Assembly (NCBI GenBank): GCA_029990175.1
Contig: JARKIP010000033.1
Span: 17,033,001 to 17,097,000 of the forward strand
From: Petunia secreta
Lineage: Eukaryota > Streptophyta > Magnoliopsida > Solanales > Solanaceae
DNA: 64,000 bases
Direction: 5' to 3'
Shown: in pieces, positions 10,801 through 22,827 of the stretch
How the letters are laid out: the number at the start of each line of letters is the position of its first letter
Numbering within the stretch: the first letter of the stretch is position 1
The notes under the pieces: model-generated
Seen by the model: only the letters and a program-made list of their open reading frames with translations
What the model was told of the DNA's origin: nothing
Databases searched by the model: none
Position numbers and translations under genes: made by a program

Positions 10801-13640
10801 AAAGTAGAACCTTTTTTTAGAATACTTAAAAGGTAATAAAATATTTCACTCCCCCAAACTCACTCATCCAAACTCATTTCATCCATCACTCCCCCCAAAC
10901 TCTCTCAACTCTCTTACTGAATGCCAAAGGTTAAGTTTCGATTTTTGATTTGTTATTCAATTTTTCGATATTCGTTTTTCATATGTTTTCTGATTTTTAT
11001 ATATGGAATTGTTTTATTCGTGATTTACATAAATTTATATAGAGTAATGTGATTTATATCATCGAGAAATATGATTTATATAAATTATTTGTCATAAATT
11101 GTTAGTTTAGTGCTGATTTATATTGAATTTCAACCTAATTGTGTATTTTGAGCATCTGCATGTGTTGAATTTCTTCTAAACTTTATGTTTTCTTAGTCTG
11201 TTAAAATTTATTTATTTATTTATAAAAAAACTATATAATAGCTCGAATCGAAGATTAAAAAGTGCGTGTACTTTCTTCTATATATGTACATCTGCCCATT
11301 GTTACTCTCTCTGTGTGTGGGTGAATGTATAGACAAGAATATATACACTAAGTTTTCGTTTTCGAAATTTGAATTTTGTTTAGTTGATTGATTTCTGATT
11401 CTGAGCCCTAATTTTTGTGATGTTATCTCTAAATTTCAGTTGGAGGTGCATCTTCAACGGCTCCATCTGTGAGCTAATGACTGATTTTTGTGGTATTGCG
11501 CTAATTAAAAGGTCTTATGATTAATTTTTCTGCTTTTTATTTGGGACAAATCAGACGCCTACAAGGTGAAGTTCGAGGACTGCGCCGTCAGGTGAGTGCA
11601 TATAGATGAAATTTATGTGCATTTTTGTATTTTCATTTTTTGGACATGTAATTATATCTATTGTATTTTCATATTTTTATATGTATCAATTGTTACATCT
11701 CAATTCCAAGCAAGTTAGGGTTCGGTATTTGAACCTTAGTTTTTATATGATGTTTCCAAATGATGGGAGAATATATGTGTCATTTCAGCTCCTGTGCAAA
11801 CACAAAAGAAGAGGCGTCTTAAGCCAGGAAAAAAGGCACTTCGAGAAATTAGTCACTTATTTCAGCCGCTCTGTTTATGAGACTGGTAATTTCATCATTG
11901 TCCTTAAAGATGCATGAACTCTTAATGTATCACCACTGTTTTGCTGTCACCTTTATATTTTGGTTACATTCTTGGTATTTGTACTTATCTAATGCTTGCA
12001 TAGTTGGATAACTTTAGACTGCTAGACATAATTGGATGTAGATTGTAGAAAAGAAGTGAGATGGCTAGCAGTTAATTCTTGACAAGAGGTTAATTACTGC
12101 TGCATTATCACTTGCAAGGTAAGAAGCCCTTGGGTCTTAGTTCATGGTTCTGGCAGAAAGTTTAGATTTGGGGTGCATGCTAAACTTTGCTTTCTGTTAT
12201 CTGTAGCTAACTTTTTTTTTAGATGTAAATCTTTGTGTTAGGAATGTTTGTGGTAAGGAATTATATAGGATTTCATACGTTTAACATTTGAACCAGAACT
12301 TGTTTGGAAAAGACTATGGATTGTGTGGTTTATTCAAGATATTACTATGATTCAGTAGCTGTTACTAAGAAAACATCATTGATGCAGTTGAGTTTGAACA
12401 ACTCTGTTGGTGGAACTTCAGTTCAGACCACTGCTTTCTTTAGCAAAACAATGAAGGAAGTGAACAGCAAAGTTTCCACCCTAGTCGATGCTTTGATTCC
12501 GTTAGCAGTCGGCCTGCTATGTTTTTATAATTTTCCTGTTACGTATGGAATCTGTAGAACTATACTTGATTTATGTGTGTTAGTGGACATGGTCTATATA
12601 AATCATAACAATGAATCCTTATCTTCCTGAATAGAATTTTGAAAAAAATATGAAATTATTATGTCCTCTTTCTTGTTTCAGATGTCAAATTACCATTCTT
12701 TACAGGTTGAGGGTAGCTTTGTACAATCAATTCATCATGGAGCAAATTCTGCTCAATTAAATCATAATGGGGATTACTCAGAACCTGAAAATACCAAATT
12801 TTGATGATATTATAAAGGTACATTTTTAATATGCTATATTTATGTTATTGTTCTTGTGATTATTTTCCTGGTATTAGACACCTCTTGGGAGTTCTATAGG
12901 TTACTACTTTACAGCCAAAGTTTGTTGTGGGAAAATCGGCTTAAGCTAAAATGTGGATGAGAACATAATCTCGTTTGGTTCGTAGACATTTTTCTTATGT
13001 CCAAGCCAAGTTATCTTGCAACACTTGTTACTGCCAAGGTATTTTGTGAGGGAACGTCATTTCTTTTTCGAACTATTGATTTTTTTAGAAGTTCTTGAAG
13101 TTGTAATTTGAAAATGACATTATCTTGATTACTATTTCATGTCAAAGTCAATATCTATTTTGCTTACTTCTTTCATGGTGTTAGTTTTATATTAAAGCAG
13201 GTCCAAGTTTCGTTCTTCTTGTCTGTATTTATTCTTGAATAAGTTTAACCATATTTTAGATCAAGTTTAATGAGTTTAATCTGAAGTTTTTCCATGAGGC
13301 AATAATAATGAAGTAATTCAATGAAATGGTAATCCCTAGCAGGTGTTCCTTGGTGTTTCTGTTTAGTTAATATTAGTTGAGTTTATACTCATTCCTTTTC
13401 TTCTTTATTTTAATCTTTTTCTTGTTTGCATGAGCTCATTGGAGTCCCAAGAATTATGGGAACTCAGAACTGCATCTCTTTGGAATCCATGGTCTACAAT
13501 GACTCTTAGAATTATGAGAACTCAGAACTGGTATTAGAAATACATATGCAGACATAGCAGCAGTAGAAGAAAGGAAACTTTAATACGTTACAAAGAACTT
13601 CAGGGAACACCAGGAATGCTGGAGAACACCAGGAATGCTC
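10801..13640 (+). other. CACTA interior with exon-like pieces
   Basis: Several short coding-looking pieces lie between AT-rich, intron-like stretches. One (about 11555-11591) ends in CGTCAG followed by GTGAGT, a good donor site. One at 12304-12630 contains LNNSVGGTSVQTTAFFSKTM. One at about 12681-12804 follows a CAG acceptor and reads MSNYHSLQVEGSFVQ onward to a stop. They probably belong to the transposase gene or to captured gene sequence. No catalytic domain could be named and I cannot assemble a gene model. Confidence 0.35.
13577..13606 (+). repeat. 30-bp copy of the atpB scrap
   Basis: AAACTTTAATACGTTACAAA and the next ten bases are identical to 14271-14300, where the sequence runs on into plastid atpB. 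Here it is followed instead by a 16-bp direct repeat (GAACACCAGGAATGCT, twice). So a piece of the plastid-derived DNA was duplicated about 700 bp away, inside the same CACTA interior. Confidence 0.75.
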
Positions 13641-13680
13641 TAAAGTTTACCTAGGAAAAAGCTGAAGAGGTTGTTTAGTT

Positions 13681-13830
13681 AAGTATATGATTATGGGGTG
13701 ATGATGAAAGAGAAACAGCTGCGCGGGAGGCCCATGAGTAGAGGAGAAATTTGGACCAGCATATACAAAGGGAAAGATGGTAATTTTGTTAATAATGCAG
13801 CCAAAGTTATCGATGTAAGTAAATTTCATT
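13681..13830 (+). pseudogene. Plant transposase domain (Ptta/En/Spm type) fragment
   Basis: The translation reads MMKEKQLRGRPMSRGEIWTS, then IYKGKDGNFVNNAAKVIDVS. The order R-G-R-P-x-S-R-x-E, then K-x-K-D-G, then V-N-x-x-A-K-x-I matches the plant transposase module of En/Spm elements, where it usually sits near the C-terminus of the TnpA-like protein. It is followed by GTAAGT, which may be a splice donor. The fragment supports the CACTA call for the outer element. The family match is from memory, not from a search. Confidence 0.6.
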
Positions 13831-14267
13831 TTACTGATCTGTGTTGGCTGATACCATAATTGGACACTATATATTCATGTTTGATTTTTGAGTTCCTCAG
13901 TTTATTGTTAGGCTTGTTGGGTACTTTTGGAGTAGTTAGTTGCTTGTGTTCAATTTTCATGTATCAGTTTCACAGTACTAGTGCTTAAGATGGACTGTTT
14001 ATTTGTTGATGTAACAGTCTTTCTATGCATGTGTTCCAACTTGTCTTGCTCTCTCATCTTCCTTTGCATAAATACTTCTTTTATCCCAATTAAATTTATC
14101 TCTCATCTTCCAATGCATACATACTTCTATCCCAACTAAATAATTATGCATGTGGAAAGGTTATGACATGTATATAGACACTATATATTTTCGTATAGCT
14201 TTGTCCGCATGTCTCCTCCTAAGGTAAGGAGTCTTCTTGCGTGTTATAATCTTTACGGGAATGAATC

Positions 14268-14356
14268 GCAAAACTTTAATACGTTACAAAGAACTTCAGG
14301 ACATTATAGCTATCCTTGGGTTGGACGAATTATCTGAAGAAGATCGTTTAGTCGTA
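14268..14356 (+). pseudogene. atpB: Plastid-derived atpB fragment, left part (NUPT)
   Basis: The translation TLIRYKELQDIIAILG, then LDELSEEDRLVVARA across the later insertion, is the C-terminal region of the ATP synthase beta subunit. The GLDELSEEDRL form is that of the chloroplast protein rather than the mitochondrial one (GMDELSEDDKL). It is short, lacks the rest of the gene and is followed by a stop, so it is nuclear-inserted plastid DNA and not a gene. A gypsy element inserted in its middle; TCGTA at 14352-14356 is repeated at 23546-23550. Confidence 0.85.
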
Positions 14357-15082
14357 TGATGCGGGGCAACTCGAGCAACCATCCAAAAGCACCATCCAAG
14401 ACCAAGGAAGAGCTTATGCAGTGAAACGCTACGGAACAAGGAGCATCCGAGACACATTTCGAGGCGTTTCAAGGAGCCGGAGAAGCAGGCGGACCGCCCA
14501 CTCACTAGGCGGACCGCCTACCATAATCTCTGAAGTTTTATGGGTGGTCTTCCCCTTTACAGAAGCGGGGCGCCTACTCCCCAGTGAAGGGCAACTAGGC
14601 GGGGCGCCTACTACACTAGGCGGGGCGCCTGTTTTGCTGAAGACATGACGAGACACCTCATTTATTTATTATATTTTGACTATTATAGCCCTACGTGGCC
14701 TTTGTTATTTAGACCCACTTTGGGGGTACTTAGGGGCTTTCATTATGTCTTGATGAAGCCTATAAATACTTTATTAGCCTTTCATTTTACTTAGTTAGCT
14801 ATGATGAATAAATGAATGAACAAACTTCAAGAAAGAGAGTCTCTTTGAATTGAATGAAAGAACCCTTTGACGGTTTGAGTCTTCCAGGTGAGCTAGTTGA
14901 TCCCCAATTCTACTTGCGGGTTCTTTGTTGACTCGAGTATAGTTGCTTAACATATGCTCTTCTTGACACCGATACGAGGGTATCACGGAACAGTTCTCCG
15001 TGGTTACTTTGTAGGGAGTTCGAGACGCGTCTCATTCCCTTTATCCTTATCTTTTATCGTCTTTTGATTTTGATCCTTATCA
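14357..15082 (+). repeat. 5' LTR of the pol-less gypsy element
   Basis: 726 bp, TGATGCGGGG to CTTATCA. It has a TATA box (CCTATAAATACT) ending at 14770 and repeated GGCGGACCGCC/GGCGGGGCGCC palindromes at 14490-14635. It differs from the 3' LTR at many positions and by small indels, so the insertion is clearly older than the element at 57475. Confidence 0.93.
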
Positions 15083-15085
15083 TCT

Positions 15086-15097
15086 TGGTATCAGAGC
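15086..15097 (+). other. Primer-binding site, tRNA-Met type
   Basis: TGGTATCAGAGC lies three bases after the 5' LTR. It is complementary to the 3' end of initiator tRNA-Met and primes minus-strand DNA synthesis in many plant retroelements. Confidence 0.9.
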
Positions 15098-16142
15098 AAG
15101 GCTCGAGTTTTGTTTCTACAAACCCCCGACCCTTGATTCTTCGTGCCTAGGTCGGTTTCTATCTTAGTTTCTTGTTTGTTGTTATTGAAAAGAAGAAAAA
15201 CACAAAAAAATAGAAAAAATTGAAAAACACCAAAAATTTGGCTGATCTTGTTCGTTGGATTGATTCTTGTTATGATTGATATTTGGGTTTGTTCCTTGTT
15301 GGAAACCCGTCATTTTGGTACCTAGAAACCTTTATTTGAAGTTGTAATCCAAGATTTGAAAATTTGAAACCCTTGAAGATTTGAAAATTTTGAAACCCTA
15401 GCTATGAACATGATGAACATGGTAGATTGTTTGTTTTTTATTGTATTGGGGTTTGATCTTGGTGATTGAAAACACATTTGGGTACCTTCGGATTGCTAAC
15501 AACATGAGATTTGTCGGATTTTTGGGTGCCAAAGCCAAGAAAAACGAAGTTGAACGTTGCTGGAATTTACAATAGGCGGGGCGCCTAGTCACAGAGGCGG
15601 ACCGCCCACTTTGGGTGAGCACTCTGGACTTTGGGCCGCCTGTTTTTCAGCCGGACCACCTACTCCTCTCTGCAGACCACCAGGCGGACCGCCCACTGGG
15701 AAAAGGGTGGGGCGCCTACTTTTGTGCAGTGTGGTTTTGGGTACTTTATCCTAGGTTCTCTTGTTTCATTGTTTGCATTGCTTTCTAATTAGTGCTATTA
15801 GAGTATAATCCTACTTGATTAGTACTAATTATTTCGATCTTTTAGGATCATCGTGCCTAGATAGGAGAGTAGAATTCAAAGAAGACCCGTAGTATCTTTT
15901 GACTCAAGTCCTCACTTAAAGTGCTAATCGTCCAATAGAGTCACATTAACTCCACTCACCCTAGAGTGCATTGGACTTGTGAATTGAGTGATTGAGTTGT
16001 GGTTCATTGATCAACTAGGTGAATCTTCTAGACTCAAACTTGAGTGAAATATCCACCACCACTAAACGAGTGACCCGAGTTCTATACACGTGAGGGTGTG
16101 TGTGAGGTGTTTTCACTAACGTTTGTTGATTTTGTAGGTACA
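15098..16142 (+). other. Untranslated leader of the pol-less gypsy element
   Basis: About 1 kb without a credible ORF. GGCGGGGCGCC- and GGCGGACCGCC-type palindromes recur at 15574-15712; the same words are found inside the LTRs (14490-14635), so a piece of LTR-like sequence was probably copied into the leader. The last bases before gag read TTTTGTAGGTACA, which could include a splice acceptor. Confidence 0.6.
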
Positions 16143-17677
16143 ATGGAAAACGATTGAGATGATCCCATAAAGAATTTCATAGCTACCGTTATGGCCAAGT
16201 TGGAGGACATATCTTTGAGACTTGAGTTCGTTGAGAGGAATCAAGTTGAGGCCGGTGAGAGGAGGGCCCCGAGTGTCCAAATTAAATCTGGAGAAGGCAG
16301 AAGTCATAACACTCCTATGACTTCCAGACAATTCACGGAGGTAGCCAAGAAATATGTACGAAAGAGAGTTGAAGCTCTTCAAGAGTGTGTGCTGGGCAGC
16401 ACCCCACCCGTGGCAATCCCCACAACTTGGGCAATCCCCAATGAAATGCTCCACTTCGAAGACCCGTTAGATTTGTTCCACCTCTTGAGCAAGTTGTTGA
16501 GGCTCAAGAAGAGGAGGAAGCCGAGTATGGTGATGAAGCATATGGGTATGATGCTCCTTATCAACCTAGGAGGCAAAAAATTGGGGTTGAAATATGGATA
16601 GGGGTAGAGGCCGAGGTCGAGGGCCACCCATGAGATTTGATGGAAGGAATGCTAGGAGGGAATATGTTGCTCATGATGACCATTATGGAGGCCAACCGGA
16701 GCCTAACTATGGGGTACGTGAAAACAACAACAACCTCAATAGTGTTAAGCTCAATCTTCCATCCTTTAGGGGAACTTATAATCCGGAAGCGTACTTGGAA
16801 TGGGTGCTACTCATGAAAAGAGTGTTTGACACCAATGAGATGACCGAGGAAAGAAAGGGCACCTATGCTATTTCTACCTTTGAGGCCTATGCTTCTACTT
16901 GGTGGGAATACATGAAGAGGTCAAGAAGAAGGATGAATTTGCATTTGAATGTGACTTGGGATGAGTTGAAAGGACTCATGAATACCAAGTATATAACTCC
17001 AAGGTATTGACAAGAGCAACTCAAGAAGCTTTCTGATCTAAGGTGTCAAAACGGTGCATGAGTAATTTGATGAATTTGAGAAGACCCGGATGGCATTGGA
17101 TATGGATACCGAGGGGGAGGAAGAAGCCATGATCCGTTTCAAGAATGGCTTGAGCTATGGTATAGCTTCTCAGTTGAGGTTGCATCATTATCTCTCACTT
17201 CAAGATATGTTTGAAGCCGTAATTGATGCACAGAATTGGCTTAAGAGAGAGAAGTCTAAAGGCAACACTCCTACTACCACAAGCAAGCCAAAGGAATGGA
17301 AGACTCCAAATGCAAATTTTCCAAGTGCAAGTGCTAGCAAAGAAGTGAAGAAGTCATATGAGAAGACTACACCACACTTGGAAGGTCCTTCAAAAACTCG
17401 CTTGAGCAATCCAACTTCTACTTCTACTCAATGCTATAAGTGCAAGGGCTATGGACATTTTGCTAGGGATTGCCCTACAAAAAGAACCATGGTTGTGGTT
17501 AAAAATTTGGTGTATGAGCAAGATAGTGAGCCCAAAATTGAGGGAGTAGAGGGAGATGAGGAAGTTGATTGTGAGGAGGCCATAGAAGGGGACAATGATG
17601 CTCAACTATTCTTGGTGGTTAGGAGAAGCTTGAGTACCATTTTCATGGAAGAGGAGGTGGAAAATGATCAAATATAA
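16143..17677 (+). pseudogene. gag of the pol-less gypsy element, broken
   Basis: Gag builds the particle that packages retroelement RNA. The start ATG at 16143 is followed by a stop after four codons. The capsid-like part reads VKLNLPSFRGTYNPEAYLEW and TYAISTFEAYASTWWEYMKR (16740-16920). The nucleocapsid part has a CCHC zinc knuckle CYKCKGYGHFARDC (about 17432-17473), which binds RNA. At least two frameshifts lie between 16470 and 16610, and stops occur at about 17008 and 17059-17070. It cannot make full-length Gag. Confidence 0.88.
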
Positions 17678-17701
17678 AACCTCTTTCATGCTAGATGTCA
17701 T

Positions 17702-18635
17702 GTGATGGGCCAAGTATGTCCTATGGTTGTTGATTTGGGGAGTTGTGCCAATATAGTGAGCCAAACCTTGATTTCCCAATTGAAATTACCCACTCTAAAG
17801 CATCCAAAACCATATCGTTTACAATGGCTTAGTGAGTGTGGTGAACTAAAGGTGGTGAAGCAAGTGTTGCTTGAGTTTACCATTGGGAACTATAAAGATA
17901 AGATCATGTTTGACGTGGTCCCAATGCAAGCTTGCCATCTATTGTTTGAGAGACCACGGCAATACGATAGATGTGTTGTGCATGATGGTCGGACCAACTC
18001 CTACATGGTTAAGCAAGATGGGAGGAAGTATGTGCTTAGACCTTTGACTCCAAGGCAAGTAAGGGAAGATTACAAGCGAATGAAGGAGTTGAGGGAGGCG
18101 GCTAAAGAAAAGTCACCCATTGTACTTGAGCCCGAAGCAAATAATTTTGTTGTCTTGCAATTGCATGATGAAAATAAGAGTCACTCGACTTCAAATGCGA
18201 GAGAAAAGATAGAGAGAAGTGAGGGAGTGACCGGTGACAATCCAAAAGAGGAAAAAGGAGAGGAATTGGGGAGTGATGTGAGTGGATTGTCATCACAAAC
18301 TACACTTGACCATGATGTAAAATTGAGAGAGAAGAGAGGTGAGGAAAGAAAAATTGAGAGTGAGAGCACCCATTGTTCTAACAATTCTTCATCTTCTACT
18401 TTTTCTTGTGAAAGTTCTTGTGTAGGTACAATTAAAGACAAGCCATTGGAGCCTCAACCATGTGCTTGGAAGGAAAGATAAGAGGAGGAAAGTTCTCAAT
18501 GTGAGCTTCATGAAGGAGGAGTTACATATGACACTTCAAGCCTTGTTAGTGATCAAGGAAGTACTACGAATGTAAGTGTTACTTCACCTTTTCATGAGCC
18601 TCCTAGTTATTCATCTTGTGATGACTCAACACTAT
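17702..18635 (+). pseudogene. Retropepsin-like protease region with a long acidic tail
   Basis: The translation has VCPMVVDLGSCANIVSQTLI, then KHPKPYRLQWLSECGELKVV and DVVPMQACHLLFERP. This order is that of the aspartic protease region of plant gypsy elements. The catalytic triad D-S/T-G has become D-L-G, so activity is doubtful. A lysine/glutamate/serine-rich tail follows (18100-18480) with a stop at 18479. The frame resumes and is then cut by the CACTA element at 18636; related sequence continues at 21642. Confidence 0.8.
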
Positions 18636-21622
18636 CACTACAGGAAATGGGCCTTTTCGTGGCGACAAAAGTCGCAACAGAAAGTCCAAAAGTTGCCACA
18701 AAAGACCTTTCGTGGCGACACAACAGTCGTTGGCTATACGGAGTGGCTAATACTTTTCTGTGGCAATAAAAGAAGTCGCGACAAATGGACCACTTTCTGT
18801 GGCGACACAGGTTGCCACAAATGGTTATTGATAATGCCACGACTATGCACCTTTAAGAATAGTCGCCACTAAAATTATTCTTTGGTAGCGACGTTTGTCG
18901 CCACGATAGACATTTCGTGGCAACTTTGGTCGCTGCAAATGGGTTTTCTTGTTTGCGTAGCAACAACGTCTTTTGTGTCAACCTAGTCGCCGCAAAAGCT
19001 TTTTTATTTTTGCAGAAGAAAAAAATTAACAATACATATAAGTTACTACTCCATAACAATGAAGCCCATTACTCTAGTAAACAAACATTTCAGAAAATAG
19101 AATTATATAGAATTATAATCAATACATAGTCGTTGTAGGTACACATAAATAAAAATAATACATAAAACATCTTCAAATATACTCCAATATCTTCTACCAT
19201 ACAAAAATATAATATTAATAATAATGTCTTCAACTACTCCTTGAGCAATTTCACTTTCCCATTGTTGAAGTTCTTTGCCCTTGCTATTAAAAAAAAAGAT
19301 GGACATCATTATACATGTGTACAAAAAAATGCAGAACTAAGTCAAGTATTAAAGACTAAGCATTTCAAAAGTAAAGTCAGAATAACTACTCTTAGGTTCC
19401 TGGGCATTTCAGGAATGTCTTTGCCATTTGGCGTTTTTAATTTTGTAGATACCTGTTCCAAAATAAGAATATCAGTAAGGAACTTGCTATTATCTAGTGA
19501 TATCATAATCCCTAATGAGATAAAGATAAGGAAAAATAAATTGTAGCATGCTCCAGAAGCATAGTTTTTCATTTGATTTTATTTGCTTAGAAAAATTCCT
19601 CAAAACAAACACAACATTCTAGATACAGCACAAGTTTTACTATTTACTTTCAAATATTCAACAAAAAAGTGTAATCTCTCGCAAATGTTGATATATATAC
19701 TGGATAGAGGACTTTAACTTATTGAACTATTGGTGCGCAAGGAAATATTTTACTCCTACTTCTTATCTTCAATAGAGGTAGATGATGTTTAGATCATTAG
19801 ATGACTTTATTTCTTGGGGCTCCAATAGATAAAAGCCCCTCTAATGCCTGAATTATTTCTAGTAACATTATGCATCAAAACAACTATATACTTTTTTTGT
19901 GATAGATAATTATGTACTTGCAATTTGCAAAGATAAAACCTAAAGAGCTGTCTATCCTTTGGTTAATATTACTTAGACACAGAACAAGACTTAGTGATTA
20001 TATTTAGAAGCAAAAAAGCAACAAACCATATCTACCTACAAACAGGACAACTAAAAACACAAGAAAGCCAAGCAGAGATGCAAGGAGATTTATGCACAAG
20101 CATAAATATGCTTAAAATTTTGAGAGACGAAATAGTATCTCTAGCTACCTGACACCAACTACATACCTTGAAGTCATCCTCTAATGGCCTCCTAATATAC
20201 TTTTGGAAGTCATATTTACTTTTAGGTGCTGATGAACCTGGGAAAAGGAGCATCATCTATAGCTCCATGGGAAAACAAAGAAAACCAAGAAAAATATTCA
20301 AAAGGGTTGTTGGATATGAAATGGACACAACTGAAATAAGATAAAATGGGTTAACTAATAATTAAATAAACTAAGCTGCTATAGACCCTCAAAGAACAAT
20401 TTGTCCTTTTAATTAGAAATAAAATATTTGTATTTCTCATACACAATCTTTATTTAATTCTCCTTGTATTTTTATTGGAATTGACGAGAGATTCAAGTTA
20501 GCTAATAAAATAAAGTGGGTGAGTTGCAGAAATAGGACAGTCCCAATAATCAATTGGGAAATAGCTAAATAAAAGTGATACACCCGAAAAGGTGAAAATT
20601 AGAAACAAAAGAATGAATTAGAGGCAGTTACCAGGGAGATGAGTAGAATTGTTAAATAAAAGAGAGGAAAGAGTTGTAGGTGCTTCTTCATGGCCATCAT
20701 TCACCTGCTAGAAGCCACTGAAATCATAAAATAAATCAATAGATATACATTAAACAAGCAAATGAAGTCAAAATCTAATCAATAGTTTATCTCATTTATA
20801 CTATGGCATTTCATCAAACATATAGTGGACACTCAGAGTGAACATACACAACCAGTGATTACCCCAGCTCTGAAGCAATTCGGAATTCCCTCAGCTGACT
20901 AGCGGCGTCACTGAATGACTGATGAACCTCCATTTTTCAAATGGTGGAATATCACCTTGCCAGGGTTTATTTCAGTGAGACGATCTTTAGAACACGAATC
21001 TGGAAAAAAAAAGAGAGATAAGAACAAAAAGATACACAACGAAGCAGGGAAAAGAAAGACATATATTTTCTATTATGTAACATATATAATTAGTTTCTTT
21101 CTTTCATGCAATGCGCATCGCAATAACAACAAAATAAACTAATTCATTATGAAAAAAAAGGAATTAGGTCTTTAAGGAGAAGGAGATCTGGAGAGGAAGG
21201 GAACAGAGAGATGAAGAAAATTACACAGAAAGCCGAGGATTTAGCCAGAAAAAGAGAGAGCCGACGAGTTCGTTGAACAAGGAGACAGAGAGAAGCAATT
21301 TTGCAGATCCGTGAGCCGCTAAACTAAGATTTAGAAAGAAGCTAATGGTGGGAGTTGGGATATGTTAGGTTTATTCATTTTTATGTTTTAGTTTTGAAAG
21401 AAAATTAAAGCTAGTCCATATGGTGGTGATGTAACATTTTGTGTCAATAAAGTTCAATTGCCACAGAAAATATGGGCTTTCGTGGCGAGAAAGACATCTG
21501 CCACTAAACATACCACCATTTGTGGCAACTATTTAAAGTCGCCATGAAAAGTCTTACTTTTTGTTGCAACTAGATGGGTCGCCACGAAATGTCACCACAG
21601 AAAATTTAATTTCTTGTAGTGG
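18636..21622. mobile_element. CACTA-type element inserted in the gypsy element (2987 bp)
   Basis: The ends are CACTACAGGAAATGGGCC and, inverted, CACTACAAGAAATTAAAT. Both subterminal regions carry many GTGGCGAC/GTCGCCAC words in both orientations (18655-18985 and 21480-21605). No transposase is encoded. The flanks read TAT on the left and GTG on the right, so no 3-bp duplication is visible; it may be mutated. Minus-strand frames inside look like exons of an unknown gene. Confidence 0.88.
19230..20260 (-). pseudogene. Exon-like pieces inside the inner CACTA element
   Basis: On the minus strand I see GSSAPKSKYDFQKYIRRPLE (about 20240-20165) followed by GTATGT, STKLKTPNGKDIPEMPRNLR (about 19456-19390) and SKGKELQQWESEIAQGVVED (about 19290-19230). 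They are separated by AT-rich, intron-like DNA. Another piece, EINPGKVIFHHLKNGG, lies at about 20970-20925. The pieces share one orientation and order, as expected for a gene fragment captured by the element or for its own spliced gene. The family is not recognised. Confidence 0.4.
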
Positions 21623-21641
21623 TGTTTTTGATGCATCTAGT

Positions 21642-22097
21642 GAGTATACCACTAGTGAAGAGTCTTGTTGTCAACTTGAGTGTGCTTGTGAAACACTAGT
21701 TGAGAGAAATGCTAAGCCACATCATGATGTGAGCGCATTGTTTTGTGAATCTCTCCCTAATGCAGATTTGATAGTTGACAATGATTGTGACCTTTGCTAT
21801 GACACACCACCAACCTTTGACAAAGGGAAAGATGAGATAGTTGATCATTCCCTTATTGATATGCTTCTATTTTGTGGACCAATGTGTTGTAGTAAAGATG
21901 GAATTGACCTTGACGAGTCCAAATTGCATGAATTGGACAAGGTTGTCTATGATGATTCCTCAAGTGAATCTAGTCTTGATAACTTGTCCATGCTTGATCA
22001 TGATAGTGAGATAGATATTTTTACTAATCCATTATTTGAAGGCATCCTCATTAGTGGTAATGACTTATATCGGACAAGGGTGGGTAGTAAAATGTAA
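21642..22097 (+). pseudogene. C-terminal acidic part of the gypsy polyprotein after the CACTA insertion
   Basis: The frame reads VFDASSEYTTSEESCCQLEC and continues to a stop after DLYRTRVGSKM at 22097. It is rich in D, E, S and C, like the tail that precedes the CACTA insertion at 18480-18635, and the two were probably one reading frame. No polymerase or integrase motif follows. Confidence 0.65.
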
Positions 22098-22814
22098 CCC
22101 CATGGTGTGAAGGATTTCACTCCTTAGGCAACCCCTTGTTTGAGAATTTTGATGAGGTAGATGGTTCTTTGAGTGACCCTACCATTGCATGTTGGGGTTA
22201 TGATGTTCCATCATCAATGCCTTCCTTGAGAGCTTGTATTTTGGGAAGGGTTGCTTAGGTGATGAAATGGGAGGGAAGAGGAATCCCTTGATGTGAGTAA
22301 GTATGCTCTAAAGAAGGGGAGTGGAGTACTTGATACCCCTTGAAGGTTGAGTTATTTGATTCCCTCCACTCCACTTGTTATTCACACCGTGAGGATTGAT
22401 TGGTGTGTTGATCTTGAGTTTAAGGTTCAAGGGGATTTTGATATCTTGATCTTAAATTTTCCATATCCCCATGGCCTATTTGATCACTATTGTGTTGAGT
22501 GCATGTTGATCTTTAACAAAGTACTTATTGTTCTCTTTGGAGACTTGATATTTGTGCTTATTATTGATGCTTGGTTATATCACAAGAGTGTTTTCAACAC
22601 TTCTTGCACTAACCTACTTTCAAAGTAGGGTTTTCTTGTATTTGCTTGTCGTTTCTTGTAGGTTCTAAGCTCCATGCTAAGGCAAGGAAGATCTTGGAAG
22701 AAGCCTATGTCAAAGTGATGATCAAGAAGGACAAAGAAGAAGAGTCTTGGCCACTCCGAGGAGTTGATGATGCCATGAGAGACCACGCCTTGATTTCGAG
22801 GACGAAATCTTCTC
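22098..22814 (+). other. 3' untranslated part of the pol-less gypsy element
   Basis: No enzyme domain is seen. The final stretch (22646-22827) reads through the polypurine tract as a lysine-rich frame that ends LISRTKSSQEGEDD, similar to the end of the polyprotein in related gypsy elements. The rest looks non-coding. Confidence 0.55.
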
Positions 22815-22827
22815 AAGAAGGGGAGGA
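22815..22827 (+). other. Polypurine tract
   Basis: AAGAAGGGGAGGA directly precedes the 3' LTR and is the expected primer for plus-strand DNA synthesis of the element. Confidence 0.88.

Noticed and set aside
14490..14640. GGCGGGGCGCC/GGCGGACCGCC words as protein-binding operators
   Set aside because: They recur in the leader and both LTRs of one element and are best seen as internal LTR repeats.
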